A DNA stretch of 33,059 nt from Pseudomonadota bacterium (GCA_963205075.1 CAUJIU010000103.1:1-33059); one strand, 5' to 3'; positions 10,387 through 18,871 are shown, counted from the stretch's first letter. The notes: generated by a model not told the origin, from the sequence alone. Numbers and translations: made by a program.

Positions 10387-11832
10387 TTACGCCTCTCGTT
10401 CCAGAATCGGGCTGCGATGCCCCAGTTTGCGGATTGCGTCAACGACAATGCTGACCCGGCTGCCCTTTGATCCCTTGACCAGCACCACATCGCCGGCCCG
10501 GATCATCCGCGCCAGAAACGGGATGATATCCTCGGGCCGCTCGACATGGCGGCCCCGGTGGTTCTCGGGCAACGCCTCCCAGAGCGCGCGCATCCTTGGG
10601 CCCACGCAATGCACCGCGTCGATGCCGGGCATCGCGGGGTCGGCGGCCATGCCCCGGTGCAGGTCGATCTCGGTCGGCCCCAGTTCCAGCATGTCGCCCA
10701 GTATGGCGATGCGCCGCCCGGCAACCGCGACCCCGCCGCGGCCCCGGCCGGGCGAGGCATGGGCCAGCACGTCAAGCGCGGCACTCATCGAGGTCGGGTT
10801 GGCGTTGAAGGCATCGTCGATCAGGTCCACGGTCTCGCCATCGCGGGCGGGATCGAGAACCACCACCTCGCGGGTGCCGCGCCCGGCCGGCGGCGCCCAT
10901 GCGGCAAGCCCGCACAGGCTGCGCGCCCGGTCGGCGCCAAGCGCCGTCGCCACGGCAAGCACCCCGATGGCATTGACCGCGAAATGCCGCCCCTCGCTGC
11001 CGACCTTGAGCATGAACGGCGTGCGCCAGGCCCGGCCGCGCGCCGTGGTGGCGCCCTGCCCGACCCGGATATCCCGGAGGCGATGATGGTTCTGCGCGCC
11101 CTGCCCGAAGGTCACGATCCGCGCCTGCGCCTTGCGGGCGGCGGCGGTCAGGATCGGCGTGGTCGACAGGTCGCCGTTGAGCACCGCAACGCCGCCCGGC
11201 TCCAGCCCCTCGCAGATGGTGGCCTTTTCGGCGGCGATGCCCTCCAGCCCCTCGAAGGCGGCCAGATGCGCCTCGGCGATCAGGGTGATCATCACCACAT
11301 GCGGTCGGACCTGCCGCGCCAGCGGCGCGATCTCGCCGGGGTGGTTCATCCCGATCTCGAACACCGCGAAATCGGTGTCGGGGGGCATCCGCGCCAGTGT
11401 CAGCGGCACGCCCCAATGGTTGTTGTAGCTGGCCTCTGCGGCATGGACCCGGCCCTGCCCCGCCAGCGCCGCGCGCAGCATCTCCTTGGTCGAGGTCTTG
11501 CCGACCGAGCCGGTGATGGCGGCGATGCGGGCCGATGTGCGCGCCCGCGCGGCGCGGCCCAGCGCCACCAGCGCCTCCAGCACATCGGGCACGATCAGCA
11601 GCGGCGCATCCCCGGCCAGGCCATCGGGCCGGTGATCCACCAGCGCGGCGGCGGCCCCTGCGGCCAATGCCGCGGCCACGAAATCATGCCCGTCGCGGAC
11701 CGATTTCAGCGCCACGAACAGATCGCCCGGCTGCAAGGTCCGGGTGTCGATGGAAACGCCCTCGGCCTGCCAGGCCCTGGTCGAGCGCCCGCCCGTCGCC
11801 CGGTCGGCGTCCTGAGAGGTCCAGAGCGCCAT
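10387..11832 (-). CDS. murF: UDP-N-acetylmuramoyl-tripeptide--D-alanyl-D-alanine ligase
   Basis: This Mur ligase of 481 residues adds D-Ala-D-Ala to the UDP-MurNAc tripeptide. Seen are SIDTRTLQPGDLFVAL in the N-terminal domain, the P-loop GSVGKTSTKEM at about 108-118, EIGMNHPGEIAPL, DAFNANPTSMSAAL, and the C-terminal VLVKGSKGSRV. Two starts are possible: ATG 11832, which shares a base with the murE stop (TGATG), or GTG 11835 in a GTGA overlap, one codon longer. ATG was preferred for codon strength and because murG/ftsW use the same junction. Confidence 0.96.
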   Translation of the reverse strand: MALWTSQDADRATGGRSTRAWQAEGVSIDTRTLQPGDLFVALKSVRDGHDFVAAALAAGAAAALVDHRPDGLAGDAPLLIVPDVLEALVALGRAARARTSARIAAITGSVGKTSTKEMLRAALAGQGRVHAAEASYNNHWGVPLTLARMPPDTDFAVFEIGMNHPGEIAPLARQVRPHVVMITLIAEAHLAAFEGLEGIAAEKATICEGLEPGGVAVLNGDLSTTPILTAAARKAQARIVTFGQGAQNHHRLRDIRVGQGATTARGRAWRTPFMLKVGSEGRHFAVNAIGVLAVATALGADRARSLCGLAAWAPPAGRGTREVVVLDPARDGETVDLIDDAFNANPTSMSAALDVLAHASPGRGRGGVAVAGRRIAILGDMLELGPTEIDLHRGMAADPAMPGIDAVHCVGPRMRALWEALPENHRGRHVERPEDIIPFLARMIRAGDVVLVKGSKGSRVSIVVDAIRKLGHRSPILEREA

Positions 11833-13349
11833 CACAGCCGCCCGTCCAGCGCCGCGACCGCGACGCTGGCCTGCTCGACATCGTCGAAGGGCAGGATGTC
11901 GTCGCCGACGACCTGCCCGGTCTCATGGCCCTTGCCGCAGATCAGGAGCGCATCGCCCGGCCCCAGCGCATCGACCCCGCGCAGGATCGCCTCGGCCCGG
12001 TCGCCGACATCGGTGGCGGTGTCGGCGGCCCCGCCCTGAGCGACGCCCGCCATGACCGCGGCGCGGATGCGGGCGGGGTCTTCGCTGCGGGGGTTGTCAT
12101 CGGTCACGATCACCACATCGGCAAGGTCGGAGGCCGCGCGCCCCATCAGCGGGCGCTTGGTGGTGTCGCGGTCGCCACCGGCGCCGATGATGGCCACGAT
12201 CCGGCCCAGCACATGCGGGCGCAGGGCGGCGATGGCGGTCTGCACCGCGTCGGGCGTGTGGGCATAGTCGACATAGACGGCGGCGCCATTGTCGCGGGTG
12301 GCGGCGTGCTGCATCCGCCCGCGCACCGTCGTCAGGCGCGGCAGCGCCTCGAAAACCTCGGCCGGATCGGCCCCGGCGGCGATGACCAGCCCGGCGGCCA
12401 CCAGCACGTTCTGGGCCTGAAACCCGCCAACGAGGTTGAGCCGCACCACCTGCGCCGCGCCCTGCCATTCAAAGCGCAGCTCCTGCCCGGTGGCGTCGAA
12501 CCGCTGCGCCGTCAGCCGCAGCCGCGCCCGCGCATCGCGCCCGACGCTGATGACCTCCTGCCCGCGCCCGCCGGCGATCCGCGCCATCTCGGGGCCGCGC
12601 GGGTCGTCGATGTTGATGACGGCAATGCCCTCCTCGGGCAGCACCCGGTCAAACAGGCCCGCCTTGGCGGCGAAATAGGCGTCAAAACTGTGGTGATAAT
12701 CCAGGTGATCCTGGGTGAAGTTGGTGAAACCGGCCGCCGCCAGAATGACCCCGTCGAGCCGGAACTGGTCGAGACCGTGGGACGAGGCCTCCATCGCGGC
12801 ATGGGTCACGCCGGCCCGCGCCGCTTCTGCCAGCGCCTTGTGCAGGGTGATCGGGTCGGGCGTGGTATGGCGCAGCGGCGCGGTCCACGAGCCTTCGATG
12901 CCGGTGGTGCCCAGGTTGATGGCGCTAAAGCCCAGCTCCTCCCAGATCTGGCGGGCAAAGCTGGCCACGCTGGTCTTGCCGTTGGTGCCGGTGACGGCCA
13001 CCATGGTTTCGGGCTGCGGCCCGAACCAGAGCGCCGCGGCATGGGCCAGCGCCTGACGTGGCTCCTGCGCCAGCACCAGCGCGGCATCCGATCCCGCCAG
13101 TTCCTCGCGCGCGAGGCTCGCGCCCTCGGTGTCGGTCAGGATGGCGGCCGCGCCCATGCGCAGGGCATACTGGATGAAGGCGCCGCCATGGATGTGACTG
13201 CCCGGCAGGGCCGCAAACAGATAGCCCGGCCTGACCTCGCGGCTGTCGGCGGTCAGCCCGGTGATGCGCGGATCGCGGCCGGCCGGCGCGGTCAGGCCGA
13301 GGGCCGAGAGGGTGACCGAAATGCCATCGAGATGCGCCTTCTTCGACAT
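11832..13349 (-). CDS. murE: UDP-N-acetylmuramoyl-L-alanyl-D-glutamate--2,6-diaminopimelate ligase
   Basis: This 505-residue cytosolic ligase adds the third peptide residue. The P-loop GTNGKTSVASF lies at 121-131, the substrate region MEASSHGLDQFRL at about 186-198, VDYAHTPDAV near 360, and TDDNPRSEDP at about 416-425. The DNPR motif (418-421) is the signature of enzymes using meso-diaminopimelate rather than lysine, so this organism should have ordinary Gram-negative DAP-type peptidoglycan. ATG 13349 (MSKKAHLDGI) is 23 bases after the ftsI stop. Confidence 0.97.
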   Translation of the reverse strand: MSKKAHLDGISVTLSALGLTAPAGRDPRITGLTADSREVRPGYLFAALPGSHIHGGAFIQYALRMGAAAILTDTEGASLAREELAGSDAALVLAQEPRQALAHAAALWFGPQPETMVAVTGTNGKTSVASFARQIWEELGFSAINLGTTGIEGSWTAPLRHTTPDPITLHKALAEAARAGVTHAAMEASSHGLDQFRLDGVILAAAGFTNFTQDHLDYHHSFDAYFAAKAGLFDRVLPEEGIAVINIDDPRGPEMARIAGGRGQEVISVGRDARARLRLTAQRFDATGQELRFEWQGAAQVVRLNLVGGFQAQNVLVAAGLVIAAGADPAEVFEALPRLTTVRGRMQHAATRDNGAAVYVDYAHTPDAVQTAIAALRPHVLGRIVAIIGAGGDRDTTKRPLMGRAASDLADVVIVTDDNPRSEDPARIRAAVMAGVAQGGAADTATDVGDRAEAILRGVDALGPGDALLICGKGHETGQVVGDDILPFDDVEQASVAVAALDGRL

Positions 13350-13372
13350 TCCGCCCCGCTTGCCTGCCTGCT

Positions 13373-15154
13373 TCAGTTGGAGGTCAGTGTTACACCGTCC
13401 GCCTCGGCAGTTTCAATCTGTGGCCGCATCCCCAGTATCGGCGCGATGCGGCGGATCATTTCGGCGGCGACCGGCACCGCCGTCCAGCCGGCGGTGCGGC
13501 GCGGCTCGGACCCGGAGGTTTCGACCGGCTCGTCGAGCGAGACCACCAGCACATAGCGCGGATCGCTGGCCGGGAAGAACGAGGCAAAGGTGGCGATGAC
13601 CTTGTCGTCGTAATAGCCGCCCTGCGGGTTGGGCTTGTCGGCGGTGCCGGTCTTGCCGCCGACGTCGTAGCCTTCGACATCGCCGAAGGTGGCGGTGCCG
13701 TGCTGGACCACCTCGCGCAGCATCGAGCGCATGATGCGCGAGGTCGCCTCGGAAATGATGCGCGGCCCGGTCTGGGCGCGATCCTGCCGGATCAGGGTCG
13801 GTGTCACCAGCGTGCCGCCGTTGACGATCGAGGCATAGGCGGCCGCCAGATGCAGCGGCGAATCCGAAACCCCGTGGCCGTAGCCGATGGTCATGGTCGA
13901 GATCTCGGACCATTGCGCCGGAAACAGCGGACGGCCGCTGCGCGCCTCGCTCAGCTCGATCGAGGTCGGCTGCAACAGGCCGAGCGAGTCCAGAAACTCC
14001 CGCTGCCGGTCGGCGCCGATCTGCAGGGCGATGCGCGCCGTGCCGATGTTGGACGACTTGACCACCACGTCGGTGACGCTCAGCTGCGCACCGTAATTGT
14101 GGAAATCGCGGATGCGGAACCGGCCCCATGTCAGCGGGCCGCGGGTGTCGATCATGGTATCGGCGTTGACCAGCCCAAGCTCGAGCGCCTGCGACACGGC
14201 AAAGACCTTGAAGGTCGAGCCCAGTTCGTAGACGCCCTGCACCGCACGGTTGAACAAGGGGTTGTCATCGGGGCTGGTTTCCGGCGACAGCGCCGGGCGG
14301 GTATTGGGATCGAAATCCGGCAAGGAGACCATGGCGATCACCTCGCCGGTATGCACGTCCAGCAGCACGGCAGAGGCGGCCTTGGCATTCATCAGCATCA
14401 TGCCGCCCGCCAGCACTTCCTCGGCGGTGGCCTGCACGGTCAGATCGAGCGACAGCGTCAGCGGCGCGCCCTGGTTGGCCGGGTCGCGCAGATAGGCGTC
14501 GAACTGGCGTTCGACCCCGGCCACGCCGATCACCTCGGCCGAATCCACGCCTTCGCGCCCGTAGGTCGCCCCGCCCAGCACCTGCGCGGCGATCGGGCCA
14601 TTGGGATAGAGCCGCGCCTCGCGCGGGCCAAAGAGCAGGCCGGGCTCGCCGATGTCATGCACCGCCTGAAGCTGTTCGGGGCTGATCTGGCGGCGCACCC
14701 AGACGAATTTGCGCGTGCCGGTGAAGTCGGTGCGCAGCCGCTCGGCGTCCAGTTCGGGGAAGATCTCGGCCAGCCGCGTTGCCGCCGCCTCGGGGTCGAT
14801 CATCTGCTGCGGCTGGGCGTAGAGCGCGTAAGTATCCAGATTGGTGGCCAGAATCCGGCCATTGCGGTCCAGGATATCGGCGCGCTGGCCGATGATCGGG
14901 CTGCCTGACGCGGCCGCGCGCGGCTCGACCGGATCGGTGGTGGCGATATAGGCCATGCGCCCGCCGATCAGCAGAAAGCCGCCCAGAAACGCCACGGCGA
15001 GCAGGATCAGCCGGCTTTCGGCCTGCAGCCGGGCGCGGTCGCGCATTTCCTCGTGGCGCATGCGCTTGTTCTCGCGCTCGATGGCGTCGGGATTCTCGCC
15101 GCGCTCGCGGGCGCGCAGGATCCGGGCGAGAGGGCGCAGCGGCGTGCGGATCAC
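13373..15154 (-). CDS. ftsI: Septal peptidoglycan DD-transpeptidase FtsI (PBP3)
   Basis: This class B penicillin-binding protein of 593 residues cross-links septal peptidoglycan as the partner of FtsW. It has a basic cytoplasmic N-terminus, one transmembrane helix (about residues 49-70), a dimerisation or pedestal domain containing RADILDRNGRILATN (91-105), and a periplasmic transpeptidase domain. The catalytic STFK has Ser313 and Lys316, followed by SSN at 367-369 and KTGT at 501-504. The start is GTG 15154, overlapping the ftsL stop as GTGA. The open frame continues 64 codons upstream within ftsL, but that extension is shadow sequence. Confidence 0.95.
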   Translation of the reverse strand: MIRTPLRPLARILRARERGENPDAIERENKRMRHEEMRDRARLQAESRLILLAVAFLGGFLLIGGRMAYIATTDPVEPRAAASGSPIIGQRADILDRNGRILATNLDTYALYAQPQQMIDPEAAATRLAEIFPELDAERLRTDFTGTRKFVWVRRQISPEQLQAVHDIGEPGLLFGPREARLYPNGPIAAQVLGGATYGREGVDSAEVIGVAGVERQFDAYLRDPANQGAPLTLSLDLTVQATAEEVLAGGMMLMNAKAASAVLLDVHTGEVIAMVSLPDFDPNTRPALSPETSPDDNPLFNRAVQGVYELGSTFKVFAVSQALELGLVNADTMIDTRGPLTWGRFRIRDFHNYGAQLSVTDVVVKSSNIGTARIALQIGADRQREFLDSLGLLQPTSIELSEARSGRPLFPAQWSEISTMTIGYGHGVSDSPLHLAAAYASIVNGGTLVTPTLIRQDRAQTGPRIISEATSRIMRSMLREVVQHGTATFGDVEGYDVGGKTGTADKPNPQGGYYDDKVIATFASFFPASDPRYVLVVSLDEPVETSGSEPRRTAGWTAVPVAAEMIRRIAPILGMRPQIETAEADGVTLTSN

Positions 15155-15507
15155 AGCGGCTCCTCCGTGGTGGCAAGCTGGCCCACGACCTCGACCGCGC
15201 CGGTGATCGGCAGGACCGGGGGCAGCGGATACATCACCTGGTCCACCTCGCCGAAGGCATCGGGCATCAGCGGCAACAGCCCGAGACGGTCGAAATTCAG
15301 GTCCGCCAGATCGCGCAGGCGGTCGGGCCGGTTGAGATAGGCCCATTCGGCCCGCAGCATGTTGAGCCGAGAATGCGCCGCGCCGATCTGTTCCTGCAAC
15401 GACTGGACCGAGCGCACCGCCGCCTGGGTGCGATAGTTCTGCTGATAGGCCCAGAAGCCCAGCGCAATCACCGAAACCGCCGCCATGACCAGAACGAAGC
15501 CGCGCAT
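15151..15507 (-). CDS. ftsL: Cell division protein FtsL
   Basis: This 118-residue bitopic membrane protein is of the divisome FtsQLB subcomplex type. It has one N-terminal transmembrane helix (about residues 2-20) and a heptad-like periplasmic segment (AAVRSVQSLQEQIGAAHSRL, about 29-48), followed by ERL-type residues and LRDLADLNFDRLGLLPL. Sequence conservation in this family is poor, so the call relies on topology plus position between rsmH and ftsI. Its ATG follows the rsmH TAG with no intervening base. Confidence 0.88.
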   Translation of the reverse strand: MRGFVLVMAAVSVIALGFWAYQQNYRTQAAVRSVQSLQEQIGAAHSRLNMLRAEWAYLNRPDRLRDLADLNFDRLGLLPLMPDAFGEVDQVMYPLPPVLPITGAVEVVGQLATTEEPL

Positions 15508-16494
15508 CTACCGTCTCCCCCGCTTCATCGGCATGCCCATCAGGCCCGGATCGATCCGGCCTGCGGGCGCATCGGTGCGCCGCGCCACCCGCAACAGCGC
15601 CGAACGGGCGCGGGGATTGGCGGCGAGTTCCTCGGCATCCGGGCCGACCGGCTTGCGCGTGACCTGCGCGAAGGCCGCCGGGGCACGGTCGGTCTCGGGG
15701 GCGTAGCGGTTGGCATTGCCGCCGCCGCCGGAGCGCAGCTGCATGAAGCGCTTGACCATCCGGTCCTCGACCGAGTGAAAGGTCACGACAGCCAAGAGCC
15801 CGCCGGGCCTGAGCGCGCGCTCGGCCGCCATCAGCCCCTCGGCCAGCTCGCCATATTCGTCATTGACCGCGATGCGCAGCGCCTGGAACGAGCGGGTGGC
15901 GGGGTGGCTCTGGCCGGGTTTCTGGCGCGGCAGGCAGCCGGCGATGATGCCGGCCAGTTGCAGTGTGGTGGTGACGGGACGGGCCGCCACAATGGCGCGC
16001 GCGATGCGGCGCGAGGCGCGCTCTTCGCCGAAAAGGTAAAGGATATCCGCGATCTCGCTCTCGTCGGCGGTGTTGACCAGATCGGCCGCACTCGGGCCGT
16101 CCTGGCTCATCCGCATGTCGAGCGGCCCGTCCTTCTGGAACGAGAACCCGCGCTCGGGCGTGTCGATCTGCATCGACGAAATGCCCAGGTCGAGCACCAC
16201 GCCATCGAGCGGCCCACCCGCCAGTTGATCAAGCTGCGAGAAGGTGCCGGGCCGCAGCACCAGCCGGTCGCCATAGCTTGCGGCCCAGGGCGCGGCCAGG
16301 TCAAAGCTCAGCGGATCGCGGTCCACCGCGATCACCCGGTCGGCGCCGGCGGCCAGCAAGGCCCTGGTATAGCTGCCCGCGCCAAAGGTGCCGTCCAGCC
16401 AGAGGCCGCTCGCCGGCGAGACCGCCTTGATCAGGGGCCCGAGCAGGACGGGGATATGGGGCAGGTCGGGGGGCGTCGCGGCAGCGGTCGTCAT
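15508..16494 (-). CDS. rsmH: 16S rRNA (cytosine(1402)-N(4))-methyltransferase RsmH (MraW)
   Basis: This 328-residue SAM-dependent methyltransferase modifies C1402 of 16S rRNA in the P-site. The N-terminal [13 protein letters not shown], the SAM-binding [43 protein letters not shown] and the [16 protein letters not shown] motif are all visible. ATG 16494 is preferred. A GTG one codon upstream (16497) shares a base with the mraZ TAG stop. The C-terminus ([10 protein letters not shown]) is basic, as in other members. Confidence 0.96.
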   Translation of the reverse strand: MTTAAATPPDLPHIPVLLGPLIKAVSPASGLWLDGTFGAGSYTRALLAAGADRVIAVDRDPLSFDLAAPWAASYGDRLVLRPGTFSQLDQLAGGPLDGVVLDLGISSMQIDTPERGFSFQKDGPLDMRMSQDGPSAADLVNTADESEIADILYLFGEERASRRIARAIVAARPVTTTLQLAGIIAGCLPRQKPGQSHPATRSFQALRIAVNDEYGELAEGLMAAERALRPGGLLAVVTFHSVEDRMVKRFMQLRSGGGGNANRYAPETDRAPAAFAQVTRKPVGPDAEELAANPRARSALLRVARRTDAPAGRIDPGLMGMPMKRGRR

Positions 16495-16496
16495 CA

Positions 16497-17009
16497 CTAT
16501 CCCCCGGAATCCGGGTCGAGCAGGATGAGCGGGTCGAAGTTGTCGGGCTTGCCGGACAGCCAGGCGGAGGTGGACTTGCCTTCGGTCTCGGAGAAGGTCT
16601 CGGCGCGCCAGATCTCGAAATGATCGCCCGCGCCGGAGAAATAGACCTCGCCCTCCTCAAGGCCGATCTTGTTGCGCTGGCGGATCGGGATGATGACGCG
16701 GCCGTCCTTGTCAACCTCGGTCGACAGGCTCTGGCCGAGAATGAGGCGCGAAAGCTGGCGGCGGTTCTCTGACCCGCGCGGCAGCGCCAGGATGCCGGCC
16801 TCGATCTTGGCGAATTCGGAGAGGGTATAGACGTGCAGGCTGTCTTTCAGATGGTCGCCGTATAGCACCACCAGCCGCGGATTGAGGCCGTCAGTCCAGT
16901 CGGGATCACCCTGCTCAAGCGCACGTCGGAACTCGGCGGGGACGGACATCCGACCCTTGCCGTCCAGCTTCTGGACGTATTCGCCTCTGAACCTGCGGAC
17001 AAAATCCAC
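16497..17009 (-). CDS. mraZ: Division/cell wall cluster transcriptional repressor MraZ
   Basis: This 170-residue protein has two SpoVT/AbrB-like beta-barrel domains, each with a DxxGR element: DGKGRMSVP at about 16-24 and DKDGRVIIP near 98-106. MraZ forms rings and binds short direct repeats in its own promoter, controlling the dcw operon; it may also affect RsmH activity. The start is GTG 17009 ([20 protein letters not shown]), with GGGAACGGGA upstream; no ATG gives the conserved N-terminus. It is the first gene of the cluster and is preceded by a long structured leader. Confidence 0.95.
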   Translation of the reverse strand: MDFVRRFRGEYVQKLDGKGRMSVPAEFRRALEQGDPDWTDGLNPRLVVLYGDHLKDSLHVYTLSEFAKIEAGILALPRGSENRRQLSRLILGQSLSTEVDKDGRVIIPIRQRNKIGLEEGEVYFSGAGDHFEIWRAETFSETEGKSTSAWLSGKPDNFDPLILLDPDSGG

Positions 17010-17056
17010 GCCGCTGTCCCGTTCCCTGCCCCCCGGTTTTCACTGTCCCTGAAACC

Positions 17057-17268
17057 GAAAACGGCGGATCGAGCTGCTGCCACTGCCCGATCCGCCGCCC
17101 TCGTCCCTTTCGGGATGTCCGACTGCGCGCGCCACCTGGGGGGATGTCTGCTCGCTCGCGCGCCGGATCTCTTTGGTCGGGAAAGGCGGACGCCTGTATG
17201 AAACCTGCGATTGTTTTGCCGGTGGGGTTCTTGAGATGCCCCTGATCTGCATGTCCGTCTCTTCCGAT
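17057..17268 (-). ncRNA. upsM: Probable UpsM-type leader sRNA upstream of mraZ
   Basis: The leader of mraZ contains no gene. In the mraZ direction it ends at a strong intrinsic terminator (17097-17058) only 48 bases before the mraZ GTG. In Rhodobacter sphaeroides the dcw cluster has an unusually long leader of about 268 nt, from which the roughly 206-nt sRNA UpsM is produced by premature termination and RNase E processing. With the candidate promoter at 17303-17275, a start near 17268 would give an RNA of about 212 nt and a leader of about 259 nt, a close match. Internal structure includes TCCC-TTTC-GGGA at 17104-17115 and a GCGCGC-containing pairing between about 17125 and 17163. Size and layout are the evidence. 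I cannot confirm sequence homology, and the 5' end is inferred. Confidence 0.6.
17058..17097 (-). terminator. Intrinsic terminator within the mraZ leader
   Basis: The perfect 10-bp inverted repeat CGGCGGATCG (17062-17071) and CGATCCGCCG (17088-17097) has a 16-base loop. On the minus strand it is followed by TTTT (17061-17058). It would stop transcripts initiated upstream before they reach mraZ, so some read-through must occur for the cluster to be expressed. Confidence 0.7.
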
Positions 17269-17274
17269 GGACCG

Positions 17275-17303
17275 ACATTGGCATGGGATTTCATGGTAAT
17301 CAA
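17275..17303 (-). promoter_or_regulatory. Candidate promoter for the mraZ leader and dcw cluster
   Basis: On the minus strand TTGATT (17303-17298) is followed after 17 bases by CAATGT (17280-17275). The -35 element keeps the TTGA core and the -10 is weak. It is favoured because it places the transcript start about 259 nt before mraZ, in line with the Rhodobacter leader length, and because putative MraZ sites overlap it. Confidence 0.35.
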
Positions 17304-17327
17304 CGATTTTCTTGGGAAACCATGGGG
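17284..17327 (+). promoter_or_regulatory. Candidate MraZ boxes (TGGGA repeats)
   Basis: Two related 13-mers, TGGGATTTCATGG (17284-17296) and TGGGAAACCATGG (17313-17325), start 29 bases apart. Within each, TGG recurs with a 10-base period (17284/17294 and 17313/17323), the TGGGN-N5-TGGGN layout described for MraZ boxes in Escherichia coli. The first copy falls inside the candidate promoter spacer and the second just upstream of the -35. They are on the strand opposite to mraZ. Confidence 0.45.
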
Positions 17328-17509
17328 CCGGCGCCAATCCGGCAGGCTGGAATCGCTGCATTTCTGACGCCTAGGGGCGGCATATGTGGCTCAGGTTGCG
17401 GCGGCGCCGCCGATGCCTACCATATATAGATATCTGCCGGCTGAAATCGTGAGTGCCATCATTTCCCGGCAATCTTACCGAAATCTTGAAAACATGGGCC
17501 GCGAGCGGC
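17328..17509. other. Gene-free stretch upstream of the dcw promoter
   Basis: Between the TGGGA repeats and the mrp terminator there is no convincing gene. The AT-rich patch CCATATATAGATATC around 17420-17434 stands out in this GC-rich region and could be part of a further promoter for the minus strand. No good -35/-10 pair could be assigned. Confidence 0.4.
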
Positions 17510-17544
17510 AAAACGACCCCGCCCGGCCGCATGGGGCCGGGCGG
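17510..17544 (-). terminator. Intrinsic terminator of mrp
   Basis: A perfect 10-bp stem, CCGCCCGGCC (17519-17528) with GGCCGGGCGG (17535-17544), has a 6-base loop. In the mrp direction it is followed, after GGTCG, by TTTT (17513-17510). It lies 74 bases after the mrp stop codon and separates mrp from the dcw promoter region. Confidence 0.65.
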
Positions 17545-17617
17545 ATTCGTGTCGTATCCATGAGTTCCCTTGTGGTCCCGCCGCGGTTGATTCGTGCCCG
17601 CGCCGGTCAGGCCGCCA

Positions 17618-18709
17618 TCAGCTCATGCCGCCGTCGATCAGGCGCCGGGCCAGCCGCCGATAGGCCTGGGCCGCGGCGCTGTCGCCCAGCGCCACCGGCT
17701 TGCCGGCATCGCCGCCCAGCCGGGTGTCGAGGTCGATGGGCAGATCGGCCAGCAGCGGCACGTCGAGCCGGCGCGCCTCCTCGGCCACGCCGCCATGACC
17801 GAAGATGTGGCTTTCATGGCCGCAATTGGGGCAGTGGAAGCTCGACATGTTCTCGATCAGCCCCAGCACCGGGGTGTTGAGCGTGCGGAACATGTCCAGC
17901 GCCTTGCGCGCATCCAGCAGCGCCACGTCCTGCGGGGTTGAAACCACGATGGCGCCGGTCAGTTGCGTGCGCTGGCAGAGCGTCAACTGCACGTCGCCGG
18001 TGCCGGGCGGCAGATCGACCAGCAGCACCTCCAGCTTGCCCCATTCCACCTGCCCCAGCATCTGTTGCAGCGCCCCCATCAGCATCGGGCCGCGCCAGAT
18101 CACCGCCTTGTCGGGGTCGAGCATCAGGCCGATCGACATCATGGTGACGCCATGGGCGGTCAGCGGAACGATGGTCTTGCCGTCGGGCGAGGCCGGGCGG
18201 GCATTGACCCCCATCATCCGCGGCTGCGAGGGGCCGTAGATATCGGCATCCAGCAGCCCGACCCGCCTGCCCTCGCGCGCCAGCGCCACGGCGAGGTTGG
18301 AAGCGACCGTTGACTTGCCGACCCCGCCCTTGCCCGAACCGATGGCAATGATCCGGTCCACCCCGGCCACCGGCGCCGGTCCGGCCTGCGGGGTGGGATG
18401 GCGCCCGATCTTGAGCGAGGGCGGCTCGCCCGAGGGCGCGGCCTTGGCGGGTGCCGAGGGCCCATGCGCGGTCAGCACCACCGAAACCGAGGTGACGCCG
18501 GCAATGGCGCGCACCGCCGCCTCCGCCGCGGCCCGCACCGGCTCCATGGCGCGCGCGGCCTCGGGACTTGGCGCCTCGATCACGAATTTCACGGTGCTTT
18601 CCAGGACCCCGAGCGCGCGGACCATATCGGCCGAGACCAGATCGCGACCGTCCGGCAGCCCGATACGGCTTAGTGCCGAGAGAACTTGTTCGCGGGTGAT
18701 CTGGGGCAT
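17618..18709 (-). CDS. mrp: Iron-sulfur cluster carrier protein (Mrp/ApbC/NBP35 family P-loop ATPase)
   Basis: This 363-residue cytosolic protein assembles and transfers Fe-S clusters to target proteins. The N-terminal 80 residues form a MIP18/DUF59-like domain. A Pro/Ala-rich linker (about 82-115) then leads to the deviant Walker A GKGGVGKST at 126-134, DADIYGPSQPRMMG at about 154-167, and VDLPPGTGDVQLT near 231-243. The cluster-ligand pair is C293-P-N-C296 in FHCPNCGHES. The length is typical. A GAGGA element precedes ATG 18709. It is probably monocistronic. Confidence 0.95.
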   Translation of the reverse strand: MPQITREQVLSALSRIGLPDGRDLVSADMVRALGVLESTVKFVIEAPSPEAARAMEPVRAAAEAAVRAIAGVTSVSVVLTAHGPSAPAKAAPSGEPPSLKIGRHPTPQAGPAPVAGVDRIIAIGSGKGGVGKSTVASNLAVALAREGRRVGLLDADIYGPSQPRMMGVNARPASPDGKTIVPLTAHGVTMMSIGLMLDPDKAVIWRGPMLMGALQQMLGQVEWGKLEVLLVDLPPGTGDVQLTLCQRTQLTGAIVVSTPQDVALLDARKALDMFRTLNTPVLGLIENMSSFHCPNCGHESHIFGHGGVAEEARRLDVPLLADLPIDLDTRLGGDAGKPVALGDSAAAQAYRRLARRLIDGGMS

Positions 18710-18814
18710 CGGGCTGTCCTCGCTGGGGTGGTTTTCGCGTGGCGACCTTGGCCACCAAATGCCGCCGACTGCAAGTCCCGGCTGCCGGGGCCCGGATTCC
18801 GGTCAGGGTCTCTT

Positions 18815-18871
18815 ATGCAATTGCTGCATAGCAGCATTGCTGTCGCCCGCTATTGTGCATCTGCAGCATTG
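18815..18871 (+). promoter_or_regulatory. Candidate operator repeats upstream of the DUF1127-sRNA locus
   Basis: Within 57 bases there are three related elements: ATGCA-N5-TGCAT (18815-18829), TGCTGC-ATA-GCAGCA (18822-18836), and a near-duplicate of the right half, GCATAGCAGCATTG (18826-18839) versus GCATCTGCAGCATTG (18857-18871), 31 bases apart. CTGC-N3-GCAG is the published recognition pattern of the polyhydroxyalkanoate regulator PhaR in Paracoccus denitrificans. Binding here is inference only. Confidence 0.4.
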
